Positions 21,496-29,231 of a stretch of DNA of 64,000 bases are shown here, one piece after another. Origin of the DNA: Microbulbifer rhizosphaerae. GTDB taxonomy: Bacteria > Pseudomonadota > Gammaproteobacteria > Pseudomonadales > Cellvibrionaceae. Within the stretch, counting starts at the first letter, position 1; the number at the start of each line of letters is the position of its first letter. Under the pieces are notes generated by a model, which was not told where the DNA came from, did not search any database, and was given only the letters and a program-made list of their open reading frames with translations. A program made the translations under genes and the position numbers. The DNA lies in NCBI RefSeq assembly GCF_014191725.1, contig NZ_JACHWZ010000011.1:1-64000 (forward strand). Direction: 5' to 3'.

Positions 21496-21819
21496 ATGAC
21501 ATTCGTAATTGGGGAAAACTGCATCAAGTGCAAATACACCGACTGTGTGGAAGTTTGCCCGGTGGACTGTTTCTATGAAGGCCCCAACTTCCTGGTGATC
21601 CACCCGGACGAGTGCATCGACTGCGCCCTCTGCGAGCCCGAGTGCCCCGCCAACGCGATCTTCTCCGAGGACGAGGTACCGGAGGATCAGCAGGAGTTTA
21701 TCGAGCTGAATGCGGAGCTGTCGGAGATCTGGCCCAATATCACCGAGAAGAAAGACCCGCTCCCGGACGCCGGGGAGTGGGACGGCAAAAAGGGCAAACT
21801 GGACCAGCTGGAGCGCTGA
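21496..21819 (+). CDS. fdxA: 7Fe (3Fe-4S/4Fe-4S) ferredoxin FdxA
   Basis: A 107-residue electron carrier. The N-terminal half holds both clusters: [20 protein letters not shown] (Cys set of the 3Fe-4S cluster plus the shared Cys, residues 9-28) and [17 protein letters not shown]. The C-terminal 45 residues are the acidic extension of the Azotobacter FdI/FdxA type. The gene order mutS-fdxA matches Pseudomonas, where rpoS normally follows; here rpoS lies 26 kb away. Confidence 0.96.
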   Translation: MTFVIGENCIKCKYTDCVEVCPVDCFYEGPNFLVIHPDECIDCALCEPECPANAIFSEDEVPEDQQEFIELNAELSEIWPNITEKKDPLPDAGEWDGKKGKLDQLER

Positions 21820-21830
21820 ACCGATCACTG

Positions 21831-21857
21831 AAAAGCCGTCACCGACGGCTTTTTTTC
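21831..21857 (+). terminator. Terminator of fdxA
   Basis: A 7-bp stem (21834-21840 with 21844-21850), 3-nt loop and a run of seven T, 12 nt after the fdxA stop. Confidence 0.9.
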
Positions 21858-21941
21858 ATTTTGGCCCAACAAGAACAAAAGCAAAATGAAAATCATTCCC
21901 ACCGCAATCGACGGCGGTGAACAGGAAAGCAAGGAGCAACC

Positions 21942-22673
21942 GTGAACACATCGGGATACGGCAGGGCGGCCAAATGGCTGGGACTGGCCCTGATACTGTC
22001 ATCAGCGCTAGCTGTCGCTCTCTATCTGATCAGCAAAAGCGTCACTTGGCAGGCCTTCGGCGAGATCGTCCACCGGGTGGATACGCGGGAAAAAGTTGTC
22101 GCCCTCACTTTCGACGACGGCCCGAAACCCGGCGCCACCGAAGAGCTGCTGCGGTTACTGGACGCGCAGGGGGTAAAAGCCAGTTTCTTTCTGGTGGGCA
22201 AGTCCCTGGAGCGCAATCCGCAACAGGCAAAAATGATCGTCGAGGCCGGGCACCAGTTGGGCAATCACTCCTACAGCCACTCCCGGATGGTCTTTTTCGA
22301 TTACCGGCGGGTGGCCGAGGAATTGGAAAAAACCGAGGCGCTGATCCGGCAGACAGGCTATCGGGGTGAGATTCTCTTCCGCCCACCCTATGGCAAGAAA
22401 TTGTTCAACCTGCCCCGCTATCTCGCCGATAACCGTATCACTACGGTCACCTGGGATATCGCCCCGGAAACTTTCGACGGCCCCATGCCGCGGCCGGAAG
22501 AAATCAGCAGCGCTATTCTCGAGCAGGTGCGCCCCGGTTCCATCATCCTGCTGCATCCTATGGACGGGTACCGGGAAACGGTGCAGCAGGCCCTGCCGGT
22601 AGTGATCGGGAATCTGCGACAGAGAGGATTCCGCTTCGTGACCCTGTCCGAGTTGCTGGCGGAGGCGCAATAG
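21942..22673 (+). CDS. Polysaccharide deacetylase (NodB family), membrane-anchored
   Basis: A 243-residue carbohydrate esterase 4 protein that would remove N-acetyl groups from peptidoglycan, chitin oligomers or an exopolysaccharide. An N-terminal hydrophobic segment (residues 12-31) serves as signal anchor. NodB motifs are visible: TFDDGP (56-61, catalytic Asp and metal Asp), NHSYSH (108-113, metal His pair), RPPYG (147-151), a Trp motif TWDIAPE, and LLHPM with His205 where most members have LLHD. Substrate cannot be told from sequence. It has its own spacer after the fdxA terminator. Confidence 0.92.
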   Translation: MNTSGYGRAAKWLGLALILSSALAVALYLISKSVTWQAFGEIVHRVDTREKVVALTFDDGPKPGATEELLRLLDAQGVKASFFLVGKSLERNPQQAKMIVEAGHQLGNHSYSHSRMVFFDYRRVAEELEKTEALIRQTGYRGEILFRPPYGKKLFNLPRYLADNRITTVTWDIAPETFDGPMPRPEEISSAILEQVRPGSIILLHPMDGYRETVQQALPVVIGNLRQRGFRFVTLSELLAEAQ

Positions 22674-22768
22674 TACTGCGGTATCCCTAACGCCACGCCT
22701 GGTATCAAAGGGGACTGGAAAACGGCTGCGCTTCACCTGTGTCGCCCAGCCCAGTGGGCCGCCGCTAC

Positions 22769-23293
22769 CTACTCGTGCTCAAGCCCCAGCATATCCGCGA
22801 AGCGGTTAAAGCCCGCGGTCATCTCCATCACCCCCAGGGCCTCCACGACCTCCTTATTGCTCACCCCCACGTCCCGCGCCGCATCCAGCAGCCGCTCGCC
22901 GTGGTCGTAGGGGGCAATATTGGCGTGGCGAGCGAGATCGAAGAGTTCGTGTTCCCCGGGGGGATAATGCACGTGCTCGGGGTAGGAACGGATGCGCAAC
23001 ACCTCCTTCGGATCCACACCCAGTTCCTGCAGGGTGATGCTGTGGAAGTAGATAGAGTAGTCGCAGCGATTGTCGGCGGAGACCACCAGGGCGATCCCCT
23101 CTTTCAGCTGCGCCGACAGGCAACCGTGCAACATCAGTGCCTTGAATTTGTCCCAGTTCGCCTTCAGCAAGGCCGGGTGGTGGGCATAGGCCCGGAACAA
23201 ATCCGGCACCGAACCCAGTTCATCCTCTATCTCCGCGAAGACTGCCCGAACCTCTTCATCTTCGGGGTCCTTTACCAGGGGGATACGGCTCAT
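22769..23293 (-). CDS. AhpD/carboxymuconolactone decarboxylase-like protein
   Basis: A 174-residue helical protein of the CMD/AhpD superfamily (peroxidase-related branch). The usual catalytic E..CxxC..H signature is here SADNRCDYSIYFHS (72-85): Cys77 and His84 remain but the second Cys is Ser80. A CxxC-dependent disulfide reductase cycle is therefore unlikely. It lies between the deacetylase and dinB, convergent to the former and divergent from the latter. Function unknown. Confidence 0.8.
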   Translation of the reverse strand: MSRIPLVKDPEDEEVRAVFAEIEDELGSVPDLFRAYAHHPALLKANWDKFKALMLHGCLSAQLKEGIALVVSADNRCDYSIYFHSITLQELGVDPKEVLRIRSYPEHVHYPPGEHELFDLARHANIAPYDHGERLLDAARDVGVSNKEVVEALGVMEMTAGFNRFADMLGLEHE

Positions 23294-23365
23294 GGTTCAC
23301 CTGCCTGCTCGTTCATCGAATTCACTTCAGTCCCAAACTCACCCACTTCCCGCCCGGCCGAAATA

Positions 23366-23381
23366 CTGTATATAATCCCAG
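23366..23381 (+). promoter_or_regulatory. LexA (SOS) box overlapping the dinB leader
   Basis: CTGTATATAATCCCAG fits CTG-N10-CAG, preceded by TA. The right edge is one base before the dinB ATG, so LexA would block both promoter and start. TATAAT inside it (23371-23375 region) may double as a -10. Confidence 0.82.
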
Positions 23382-23382
23382 C

Positions 23383-24465
23383 ATGCGAAAAATCATCCAC
23401 TGCGACTGCGACTGCTTCTACGCATCGGTCGAAATGCGCGACGATCCGAATCTGCGCGGCCGGCCGCTGGCAGTGGGTGGCGCCAGCGACAAGCGCGGGG
23501 TCATCTCCACCTGCAACTACGAGGCGCGCAGCTTTGGCGTGCGCTCGGCCATGCCCAGCGCCCAGGCGAAGAAGCTCTGCCCTGATCTGATTGTAGTACC
23601 CGGCAACATGAAAAAATATCGGGAGGTCAGCGGCCAGATCCGGGATATTTTCCTGGAATACAGCGACACCATAGAACCTTTGTCCCTGGATGAGGCGTTC
23701 CTGGACGTTAGCGACAGCGCGCGCTGCCGCGGCAGCGCCACCCTGATCGCTGAGGAGATACGCCGGCGGGTACGCGAGGGGCTGGGGATCACCATCTCCG
23801 CCGGAGTGGCACCGAACAAATTCCTGGCCAAGATCGCCAGCGACTGGCAAAAACCGGACGGCCTCACGGTTATCCTGCCGGAGGCCGTGGACGGGTTCGT
23901 ACTGCGCCTGCCGGTGCACAAGATCCACGGCGTAGGCCGGGTGACCGCGGAGAAGATGCACCGCCAGGGCATCCGCACCTGCGCCGACCTGCGCAATTAC
24001 TCGCTGATCGAGCTGGTTCAGTCCTACGGCAAATTCGGCCGCCGGCTCTACGAACTCTGCCGCGGCATCGACGAGCGCCCGGTGAACAGCGACGGCTCGC
24101 GCAAAAGCGTCAGTGTGGAACACACTTTCAACGAGGATCTCGTGGCGCTGCCCGACTGGCAGGAGCAGCTCACCGAACTGTATATTCGCCTGCTGGAGCG
24201 GCTGGAAAACCTCGACGACCGCTACCGCATCAGTGGCGCCGCGGTAAAGGTGAAATACGGCGACTTCTCCCTTATGACCCAGGAGCGGGCGAGCCAGTCC
24301 TGCCGCATCACCGAATTCAAACACCTGTTGCAACAGTGCTGGGATAAGCGCGCGGAGCCCATCCGCCTGCTGGGGGTCGGGGTGAAACTCAGGGATTTGC
24401 GCGCCGAGTTGGGCCCGGAGCAGCTACCCCTCCCATTGCCCGGTGCGGAGCGCCTGTCCGCCTGA
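23383..24465 (+). CDS. dinB: DNA polymerase IV (Y family)
   Basis: Error-prone translesion polymerase, SOS-induced. The 360-residue length is typical. The palm motif is IIHCDCDCFYASVEMRDDP (residues 4-22, with the metal Asp8), and the second catalytic pair is in PLSLDEAFLDVS (Asp and Glu near 104-105). The HhH region VHKIHGVGRVTAEKM and little-finger domain follow. The C-terminus LPLPGAERLSA includes a QLPL-type beta-clamp motif (EQLPLPLP). The ATG directly follows an SOS box and has no Shine-Dalgarno, which suggests a leaderless or very short-leader mRNA. Confidence 0.96.
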   Translation: MRKIIHCDCDCFYASVEMRDDPNLRGRPLAVGGASDKRGVISTCNYEARSFGVRSAMPSAQAKKLCPDLIVVPGNMKKYREVSGQIRDIFLEYSDTIEPLSLDEAFLDVSDSARCRGSATLIAEEIRRRVREGLGITISAGVAPNKFLAKIASDWQKPDGLTVILPEAVDGFVLRLPVHKIHGVGRVTAEKMHRQGIRTCADLRNYSLIELVQSYGKFGRRLYELCRGIDERPVNSDGSRKSVSVEHTFNEDLVALPDWQEQLTELYIRLLERLENLDDRYRISGAAVKVKYGDFSLMTQERASQSCRITEFKHLLQQCWDKRAEPIRLLGVGVKLRDLRAELGPEQLPLPLPGAERLSA

Positions 24466-24573
24466 ATCGGCACCCATTCCCACTGCAAATCTGGCGCCGC
24501 CGCACACTTCGCAAACCCGGGCTCCAAATCCCCGGAACTATACTCACCAAAGCACCCGCTAAGGATCTGTCCG

Positions 24574-24837
24574 ATGAAGAGAGTGCTCCCCAGCGCCCTG
24601 GTCGGCTGGTTTCTGAACTACGCCAGAACCCTGGAGCACCCGCAGCTGTTCAAATGGATCAGTGTCATTTTTTTGGTGGATTTATTTATTCCCGATCTGG
24701 TGCCATTTGTCGACGAAATATTACTGGGCTTGGCTGCACTGTTTCTGGGACGGTGGAAAAAAAGCCGTTCCGGAAAAGAGCCTGCGGAGAAGGCCCCCGG
24801 TGCAGGGGAATCCCGGAGCGGATCACACAGGAAGTAG
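24574..24837 (+). CDS. Small membrane protein (DUF6116-like)
   Basis: An 87-residue protein. Residues 1-60 hold two hydrophobic segments (FKWISVIFLVDLFIP, then VDEILLGLAALFLGRW) and the tail is basic and hydrophilic (KKSRSGKEPAEKAPG...). The layout LVGWFLNYARTLEHPQLFKW recalls DUF6116 family proteins of Pseudomonas; function unknown. It precedes the sigma-factor pair by 32 nt and may be in the same operon. Confidence 0.75.
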   Translation: MKRVLPSALVGWFLNYARTLEHPQLFKWISVIFLVDLFIPDLVPFVDEILLGLAALFLGRWKKSRSGKEPAEKAPGAGESRSGSHRK

Positions 24838-24869
24838 CGGATCTCAACCGGCGCAGGAGGCGCGACTGA

Positions 24870-25397
24870 GTGTTCTGGAATCATTTCCAACAGCTGAGCG
24901 ATGAAGCACTGCTCGACTACTACCACTCCACGCGCAATATCCGCGCCTTCCGCCTGCTCTACGCACGCCACAAAGACAGTCTCTATCGCTATTGCAGCCA
25001 GATGAATCTCGCCGCCGCCGGCGGTGTGCTGGAGGAGCTCTGGAGAAATATTCTGGAACGCCCACCGCAACTGTATGGGCGGCTGCTGCGCAGCTGGTTG
25101 TTTATTCATGTAAACAAACTGTTGCATAACGCCACGGAGCAAAACCAGGATACGGCTGCGGAAGCACCCCTGCCGGGCAGCAAACTGCTCTCCGCGCTGC
25201 AAAACCTGCCGAGAATCGAGCGCAATATTTTACTGCTGCATATGGAGTGCCGGCTGCCGCTGGCCACCATCGCAGATATCGAAAGAATTTCCCTGAAAAA
25301 ATGCCGGGAACACTATCGCAACGGCGGAGAGCGACTCGAAACGCTCCTGAACGGATCGCGTAGGCAACCCTGGCGGACGAAAGAGGTGGCGGTATGA
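24870..25397 (+). CDS. Divergent ECF-type RNA polymerase sigma factor
   Basis: A 175-residue protein with weak but complete ECF architecture. Region 2: LSDEALLDYYHSTRNIRAFR followed by LLYARHKDSLYRYC (residues 9-42), then ILERPPQLYGRLLRSWLFIH (the RSWLF element of 2.3/2.4). Region 4: ALQNLPRIERNILLLHMECR and LATIADIERISLKKCREHYR (110-150), a helix-turn-helix. Starts at GTG with GGAGG 10 nt before. It overlaps the next gene by ATGA, typical of a sigma factor with its anti-sigma. Target promoters unknown; no matching autoregulated promoter identified. Confidence 0.75.
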   Translation: MFWNHFQQLSDEALLDYYHSTRNIRAFRLLYARHKDSLYRYCSQMNLAAAGGVLEELWRNILERPPQLYGRLLRSWLFIHVNKLLHNATEQNQDTAAEAPLPGSKLLSALQNLPRIERNILLLHMECRLPLATIADIERISLKKCREHYRNGGERLETLLNGSRRQPWRTKEVAV

Positions 25398-25837
25398 GCG
25401 CGTGGGAAAATCACTACCGGGACGCAGTGGCGGAGGTGATCTCCCCGGATTGCCTGGATGAAAAAATCCTGCAGCACGCCCGCCGGTACAAACCGCTGAA
25501 AAAAGACAATCGCTGGTTATCCAGGACCGCCAGCGGTTGCGCCGCACTGGCTGTGGTCGTGCTGCTGGCACACCCGGCCCAGTACCTCGGCGCCCTCACC
25601 CCCAACGGGCACGCGGTGGACCAGAGCGATCACATGGCCAAGTGGAGACGGAGCAGCGACCACCTGTTGGAGAAAACCGATTCCTGGTATGCACTGCGCA
25701 GCGAGGTGAAAGCGGGCAATTACGTCAACCTGTGCAACCAGTGGCGGCGCCAACAGCGCAGCTCCGCCCTGGAAAAACTCCCCCGGGACCTGGAAGCAGC
25801 GGCCCGCAGCCACTGCCGCCTGCTTCCCGCTCCCTGA
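25394..25837 (+). CDS. Single-pass membrane protein, possible anti-sigma factor
   Basis: A 147-residue protein: a soluble N-terminal part of about 45 residues, one membrane segment (TASGCAALAVVVLLAHPAQYL, about 45-65) and a periplasmic tail with two Cys near its end. The order cytoplasmic domain, membrane helix, periplasmic domain fits anti-sigma factors, and the start overlaps the sigma gene (ATGA). No ZAS zinc motif (HxxxCxxC) is present, so the role is inferred from context. Not recognised otherwise. Confidence 0.7.
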   Translation: MSAWENHYRDAVAEVISPDCLDEKILQHARRYKPLKKDNRWLSRTASGCAALAVVVLLAHPAQYLGALTPNGHAVDQSDHMAKWRRSSDHLLEKTDSWYALRSEVKAGNYVNLCNQWRRQQRSSALEKLPRDLEAAARSHCRLLPAP

Positions 25838-25849
25838 TGGCGGTAATTC

Positions 25850-26308
25850 TTATACGAATTGCATAAACAACCACTCGGCCACCAGTGCCGGCTTATCCCC
25901 GCCGTCGATTTCCATAGTGACCTCCAGCTTAAGCTGGTACTGGCCGGGATTTTTCTCCAGGATGTCGAGTACTTTTGCGTGCACCCGCACCCTGCTATTG
26001 ACCTTGACCGGATTGATAAAACGCACCTTGTCCAGACCGTAGTTCACACCCATCTGCATATTCTCGATTTCCACTCGCAGTTTTCCGGCAAAATACGAAA
26101 GCAGTGACAGGGTGAGAAATCCATGGGCAATGGTACCGCCGAAAGGTGTCATTTTCGCCGCTTCCGGGTCCACGTGGATAAACTGGCGGTCCAGAGTACA
26201 TTCGGCAAAGGCGTCAATGCGTTGCTGGTCGATCAGCAACCAGTCGGTGGGTTCAGTAGTGTACCCGATATAGTCTCGGATTTTTTCCCGCGGAATCAGC
26301 GTCGACAT
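25850..26308 (-). CDS. MaoC-like enoyl-CoA hydratase/dehydratase
   Basis: A 152-residue hot-dog fold protein. The hydratase-2 signature is ADxxxxHxDxxxAxxxxFGGxIAHGF: here DRQFIHVDPEAAKMTPFGGT followed by IAHGFLTLSLLSYF (residues 40-73), with catalytic Asp and His in place. It adds or removes water from 2-enoyl-CoA. Last gene of the leftward acyl-CoA operon, 48 nt after an SDR. R-specific hydration in beta-oxidation of the operon's substrate is inference. Confidence 0.92.
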   Translation of the reverse strand: MSTLIPREKIRDYIGYTTEPTDWLLIDQQRIDAFAECTLDRQFIHVDPEAAKMTPFGGTIAHGFLTLSLLSYFAGKLRVEIENMQMGVNYGLDKVRFINPVKVNSRVRVHAKVLDILEKNPGQYQLKLEVTMEIDGGDKPALVAEWLFMQFV

Positions 26309-26356
26309 TATTTTTTCTCCATACGGCGCTACTGAATCTTCGCAGAAGGCCGCGCC

Positions 26357-27142
26357 TTAAAAAGCGGAAACACCGCCGTCCACCGCCAGCGCCTGACCGG
26401 TGACGTAGCTGAGCGACGGTGAGCAGAGCATCACCATGGCATTGACCACTTCCTCAGGCTCCGCCAAGCGTTTCATGGGGCAGCCGCTCGCCATCGAAGC
26501 CCGCAACTCCTCACCGCTCACACCCGGAGGGGGCTCTATTCCGGTGACCATCGGCGTCAGGGTGAAAAACGGGCAGATGGCGTTGACGCGGATATTGTAC
26601 CTGGCATTCTCCACCGCCGCGGTGCGGGTCAATCCGATCACCGCGTGTTTGGCCGCGGAGTAAACACCGGCCTTCGGCGCGCCGCCGAGGCCGGCCAGGG
26701 AACTGACATTCAGAATAATACCGGAGCCCTGCGGCTTCATGGCTTTCAATTGATGCTTGAGGCCGAAGAAAACCCCCTTTACATTCACACTGTGCTGGCG
26801 GTCCAGCATCTCTTCGTCCGCATCGTCCAGAAACGCGAGAGGTGGGGCGATACCGGCATTGTTGACTGCGATGTCCAGGCACCCGAAGCGCTCAACGGCC
26901 AATCCTACCAGTGCCGCACAGTCCTCCTCTGAGGACACGTCGCAGCGCTGCGCATGCAGTTCGATTCCCGCACCACCCAATTTATCCGCGGTCTGCGCCA
27001 GGCCGGCTTCGTCGATATCCCCCAGCACCAGCCGCGCCCCGCGACGGCCCAGTTCTCTCGCCAGCAACGAGCCGAAACCGCTGGCCGCTCCGGTGATCAG
27101 CGCCACTCTGCCGGTAAAATCCAGCAATGGATCCCTGGACAT
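26357..27142 (-). CDS. SDR-family oxidoreductase
   Basis: A 261-residue classical short-chain dehydrogenase. Cofactor motif TGAASGFG (residues 17-24) with an acidic Asp-Ile-Asp (GDID) at the end of beta-2, favouring NAD(H). Active site NNAGIAPP, Ser in NVSSLAGLGG, and YSAAK (Tyr/Lys). C-terminal DGGVSAF is typical. One nt separates it from the second SDR upstream, so they are translationally linked. Likely a 3-hydroxyacyl-CoA dehydrogenase in the operon (inference). Confidence 0.92.
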   Translation of the reverse strand: MSRDPLLDFTGRVALITGAASGFGSLLARELGRRGARLVLGDIDEAGLAQTADKLGGAGIELHAQRCDVSSEEDCAALVGLAVERFGCLDIAVNNAGIAPPLAFLDDADEEMLDRQHSVNVKGVFFGLKHQLKAMKPQGSGIILNVSSLAGLGGAPKAGVYSAAKHAVIGLTRTAAVENARYNIRVNAICPFFTLTPMVTGIEPPPGVSGEELRASMASGCPMKRLAEPEEVVNAMVMLCSPSLSYVTGQALAVDGGVSAF

Positions 27143-27143
27143 A

Positions 27144-27920
27144 TCAGATTCCTCCGCAAGCTGTCAGCCCGCCGTCCACCACCACGCACTCGCCGGTGGT
27201 ATAACTGGAGGCGTCGGACACCAGATAGAGCACAGTGCCCGCCATCTCCTCCGGCTCCGCATGGCGGTGCAGGGGGATATGGCCGATGGCGGTATTGTAA
27301 ATTTCTTCATGGGAGAACAACGCGCCGGCGAACCGGGTTTTCGTGAGCCCCGGCAGCAGCGCATTCACACGGATATTGTACTGGGCGCATTCCTTGGCAA
27401 AGGCCTTGGTCATATTGACCACCGCCGCCTTGGTAATCGAGTAGATTCCCTGGCCGGCGCCCGGCTGCAGGGCATTGATGGAGGCCGTGTTGACGATGCA
27501 GCCGCCGCCCTGCTCGCGCATCATCCTGCCCGCCTCTACCGACATAAAGAAATAGCCGCGAATATTGACGTCCACGGTTTTCTGGAAGGCCCCCAAGTCG
27601 GTATCGAGAATATGGCCGAAATAGGGGTTGGTCGCCGCGTTGTTGACCAGGATATCCAGCCGGCCGTGTCTTTCGCGGATATCCGCAAACACCCGCCCGA
27701 TCTCTTCCATATCGCCGATATGGCAGGGCAGCGCCTCGGCGCTGCCGCCGGCCTCCACTATGGATTCCGCCACAGCCTGGCAGCCCTCGATCTTGCGGCT
27801 GGACACCAGAACATGGGCGCCCTGCTCCGCCAACAGCCTGGCGACCGCCTCCCCAATACCGCGGCTGGCGCCGGTTACCAGGGCGACTTTTCCTTTCAGG
27901 TCAAATAGATTGGTCGGCAT
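27144..27920 (-). CDS. SDR-family oxidoreductase
   Basis: A 258-residue classical SDR. Cofactor motif TGASRGIGEAVA (residues 17-28) followed by SSRK at the end of beta-2, where a basic residue can accept NADP(H). Active-site elements are NNAATNPYFG, NTASINALQPG and YSITKAAV; C-terminus VVVDGGLTACGG. Resembles the SDRs next to APH-type kinases and acyl-CoA dehydrogenases, such as LvaD in Pseudomonas putida. It follows the kinase gene after a 243-nt spacer that contains a palindromic repeat. Confidence 0.92.
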   Translation of the reverse strand: MPTNLFDLKGKVALVTGASRGIGEAVARLLAEQGAHVLVSSRKIEGCQAVAESIVEAGGSAEALPCHIGDMEEIGRVFADIRERHGRLDILVNNAATNPYFGHILDTDLGAFQKTVDVNIRGYFFMSVEAGRMMREQGGGCIVNTASINALQPGAGQGIYSITKAAVVNMTKAFAKECAQYNIRVNALLPGLTKTRFAGALFSHEEIYNTAIGHIPLHRHAEPEEMAGTVLYLVSDASSYTTGECVVVDGGLTACGGI

Positions 27921-28020
27921 TGATTTATCCTCTTTAATTTCTATCGCTCAGAGCCCTCCTGTAGAAAGGGCAAAGCGAAGTGTGCTCATCCTACAAAACC
28001 GTGACGGGAAGGCGCTGATG

Positions 28021-28123
28021 CCGGTGGCTTTTTGCGGGACCGTCGGAGGCATGGATGCCGACGCCGAGCGTACAGGGACGTATTAGGGGGGCGCCCAGCC
28101 CGTGTCCCGCAAAAAGCCACCGG
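28021..28123. repeat. Long-looped 20-bp perfect inverted repeat
   Basis: CCGGTGGCTTTTTGCGGGAC (28021-28040) and its exact complement (28104-28123) enclose 63 nt. A related CGGTCCCGCAAAAAGCC occurs at 42073-42089. It lies between the kinase and SDR genes of one operon, with a degenerate AAAGGGCAAAGCGAAGTGTG repeat just beside it (about 27966-27985). Confidence 0.8.
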
Positions 28124-28163
28124 TAGCAGGGCCGCCAAAGCCCTTCACCAAATCCCACCCGGT

Positions 28164-29219
28164 TCAGTATTCTTTCTCGATTATATTCAGTGCCATACGA
28201 GCCACTGGCTCCACCAGCGCCCCTAACCGCGCGGCATTTTTATTCGATGCATTGCCATCCCGGGCCCGCTTGGCCACGCCCTGGATAATCGCCGCCAGGC
28301 GGAAAAAGCTGAACGCCAAGTAGAAGGCCCAATTGTCGATTTTCCCGATGCCCATTCGCTCGCAATAGCGGGCCACATATTCAGCTTCGGTGGGAATACC
28401 CAACCCATGGCGGTCCACTCCCATCAGTCCGGAGATCCTGTCGCCATCGGCGGGCATGCGAAGTTGCATACACTGGTAGGCCAGATCGGCGAAAGGGTGG
28501 CCGAGAGTGGAGAGTTCCCAATCGAGCACCGCGATAGCGCGCGGTTCATCGCGGGCAAATATGATGTTGTCCAGGCGATAATCGCCGTGCACCAGCGCCA
28601 CGCGGCCGTCGTCTTCCGGCAGCGCACCCGCCAGCCAGTCGATCAGTTCGTCCATGGCCGCAATTTTTTCGATTTCGGAGGCGCGGTACTGTCCACTCCA
28701 GCGCTCGAACTGGCGCTGGAAATAATTGCCCGGGCGCCCGTAATCGGAAAGGCCTACAGTTTCCACATCCACACCGTGCAGCGCCGCCAGCACGCGATTC
28801 ATCTCCTCGTAAATCGCGCCGCGCTCCGCCCCGTCCAAATCCGGCAGCGCGGCGTTCCAGAAGATGCGTCCCTCGCAGTACTCCATCACATAGAACAGGG
28901 AGCCGATCAGCTCCCTGTCCTCGCACAGATGCAACACCCTCGGCACCGGCACATCGGTGCCGGCCAGTGCCCGCATTACACGAAATTCGCGGTCCACCGC
29001 GTGGGCGGACTTCAGCAACTTGCCCGGCGGCTGTCGACGCAGCACATAAGTGCCGGATGCCGCCTGTAACTTGAAAGTGGGATTGGATTGACCGCCGGAA
29101 AATTTACTGACTTCGAGCGGACCGCGAAAACCCTCGATACAATCGGTCAGATATTTTTCCAGCCGCTCCAGAGGCAAGTGGTCAACCGCATGTTTTCCGG
29201 ATTGCATTTCCTCTGCCAT
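28164..29219 (-). CDS. APH-type phosphotransferase (ACAD10/11 and LvaA-like kinase)
   Basis: A 351-residue kinase of the aminoglycoside phosphotransferase fold. FSGGQSNPTFKLQAASGTYV (residues 40-59) is the nucleotide-binding start, VALVHGDYRLDNIIF (near 205-219) carries the catalytic Asp in HGDYRLDN, and AVLDWELSTLGHPFADLAYQ holds the metal Asp. This exact type is found fused to acyl-CoA dehydrogenase in ACAD10/ACAD11, and separate in LvaA. Those enzymes phosphorylate 4-hydroxyacyl groups. Only 12 nt separate it from the acyl-CoA dehydrogenase gene. It is not expected to be an antibiotic resistance gene. Confidence 0.93.
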   Translation of the reverse strand: MAEEMQSGKHAVDHLPLERLEKYLTDCIEGFRGPLEVSKFSGGQSNPTFKLQAASGTYVLRRQPPGKLLKSAHAVDREFRVMRALAGTDVPVPRVLHLCEDRELIGSLFYVMEYCEGRIFWNAALPDLDGAERGAIYEEMNRVLAALHGVDVETVGLSDYGRPGNYFQRQFERWSGQYRASEIEKIAAMDELIDWLAGALPEDDGRVALVHGDYRLDNIIFARDEPRAIAVLDWELSTLGHPFADLAYQCMQLRMPADGDRISGLMGVDRHGLGIPTEAEYVARYCERMGIGKIDNWAFYLAFSFFRLAAIIQGVAKRARDGNASNKNAARLGALVEPVARMALNIIEKEY

Positions 29220-29231
29220 AGGAGTTCCCCC

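Noticed and set aside
28164..29219. Aminoglycoside resistance gene
   Set aside because: The APH fold here belongs to the acyl-CoA-linked LvaA/ACAD10-11 branch, and it is embedded in a fatty-acid operon.
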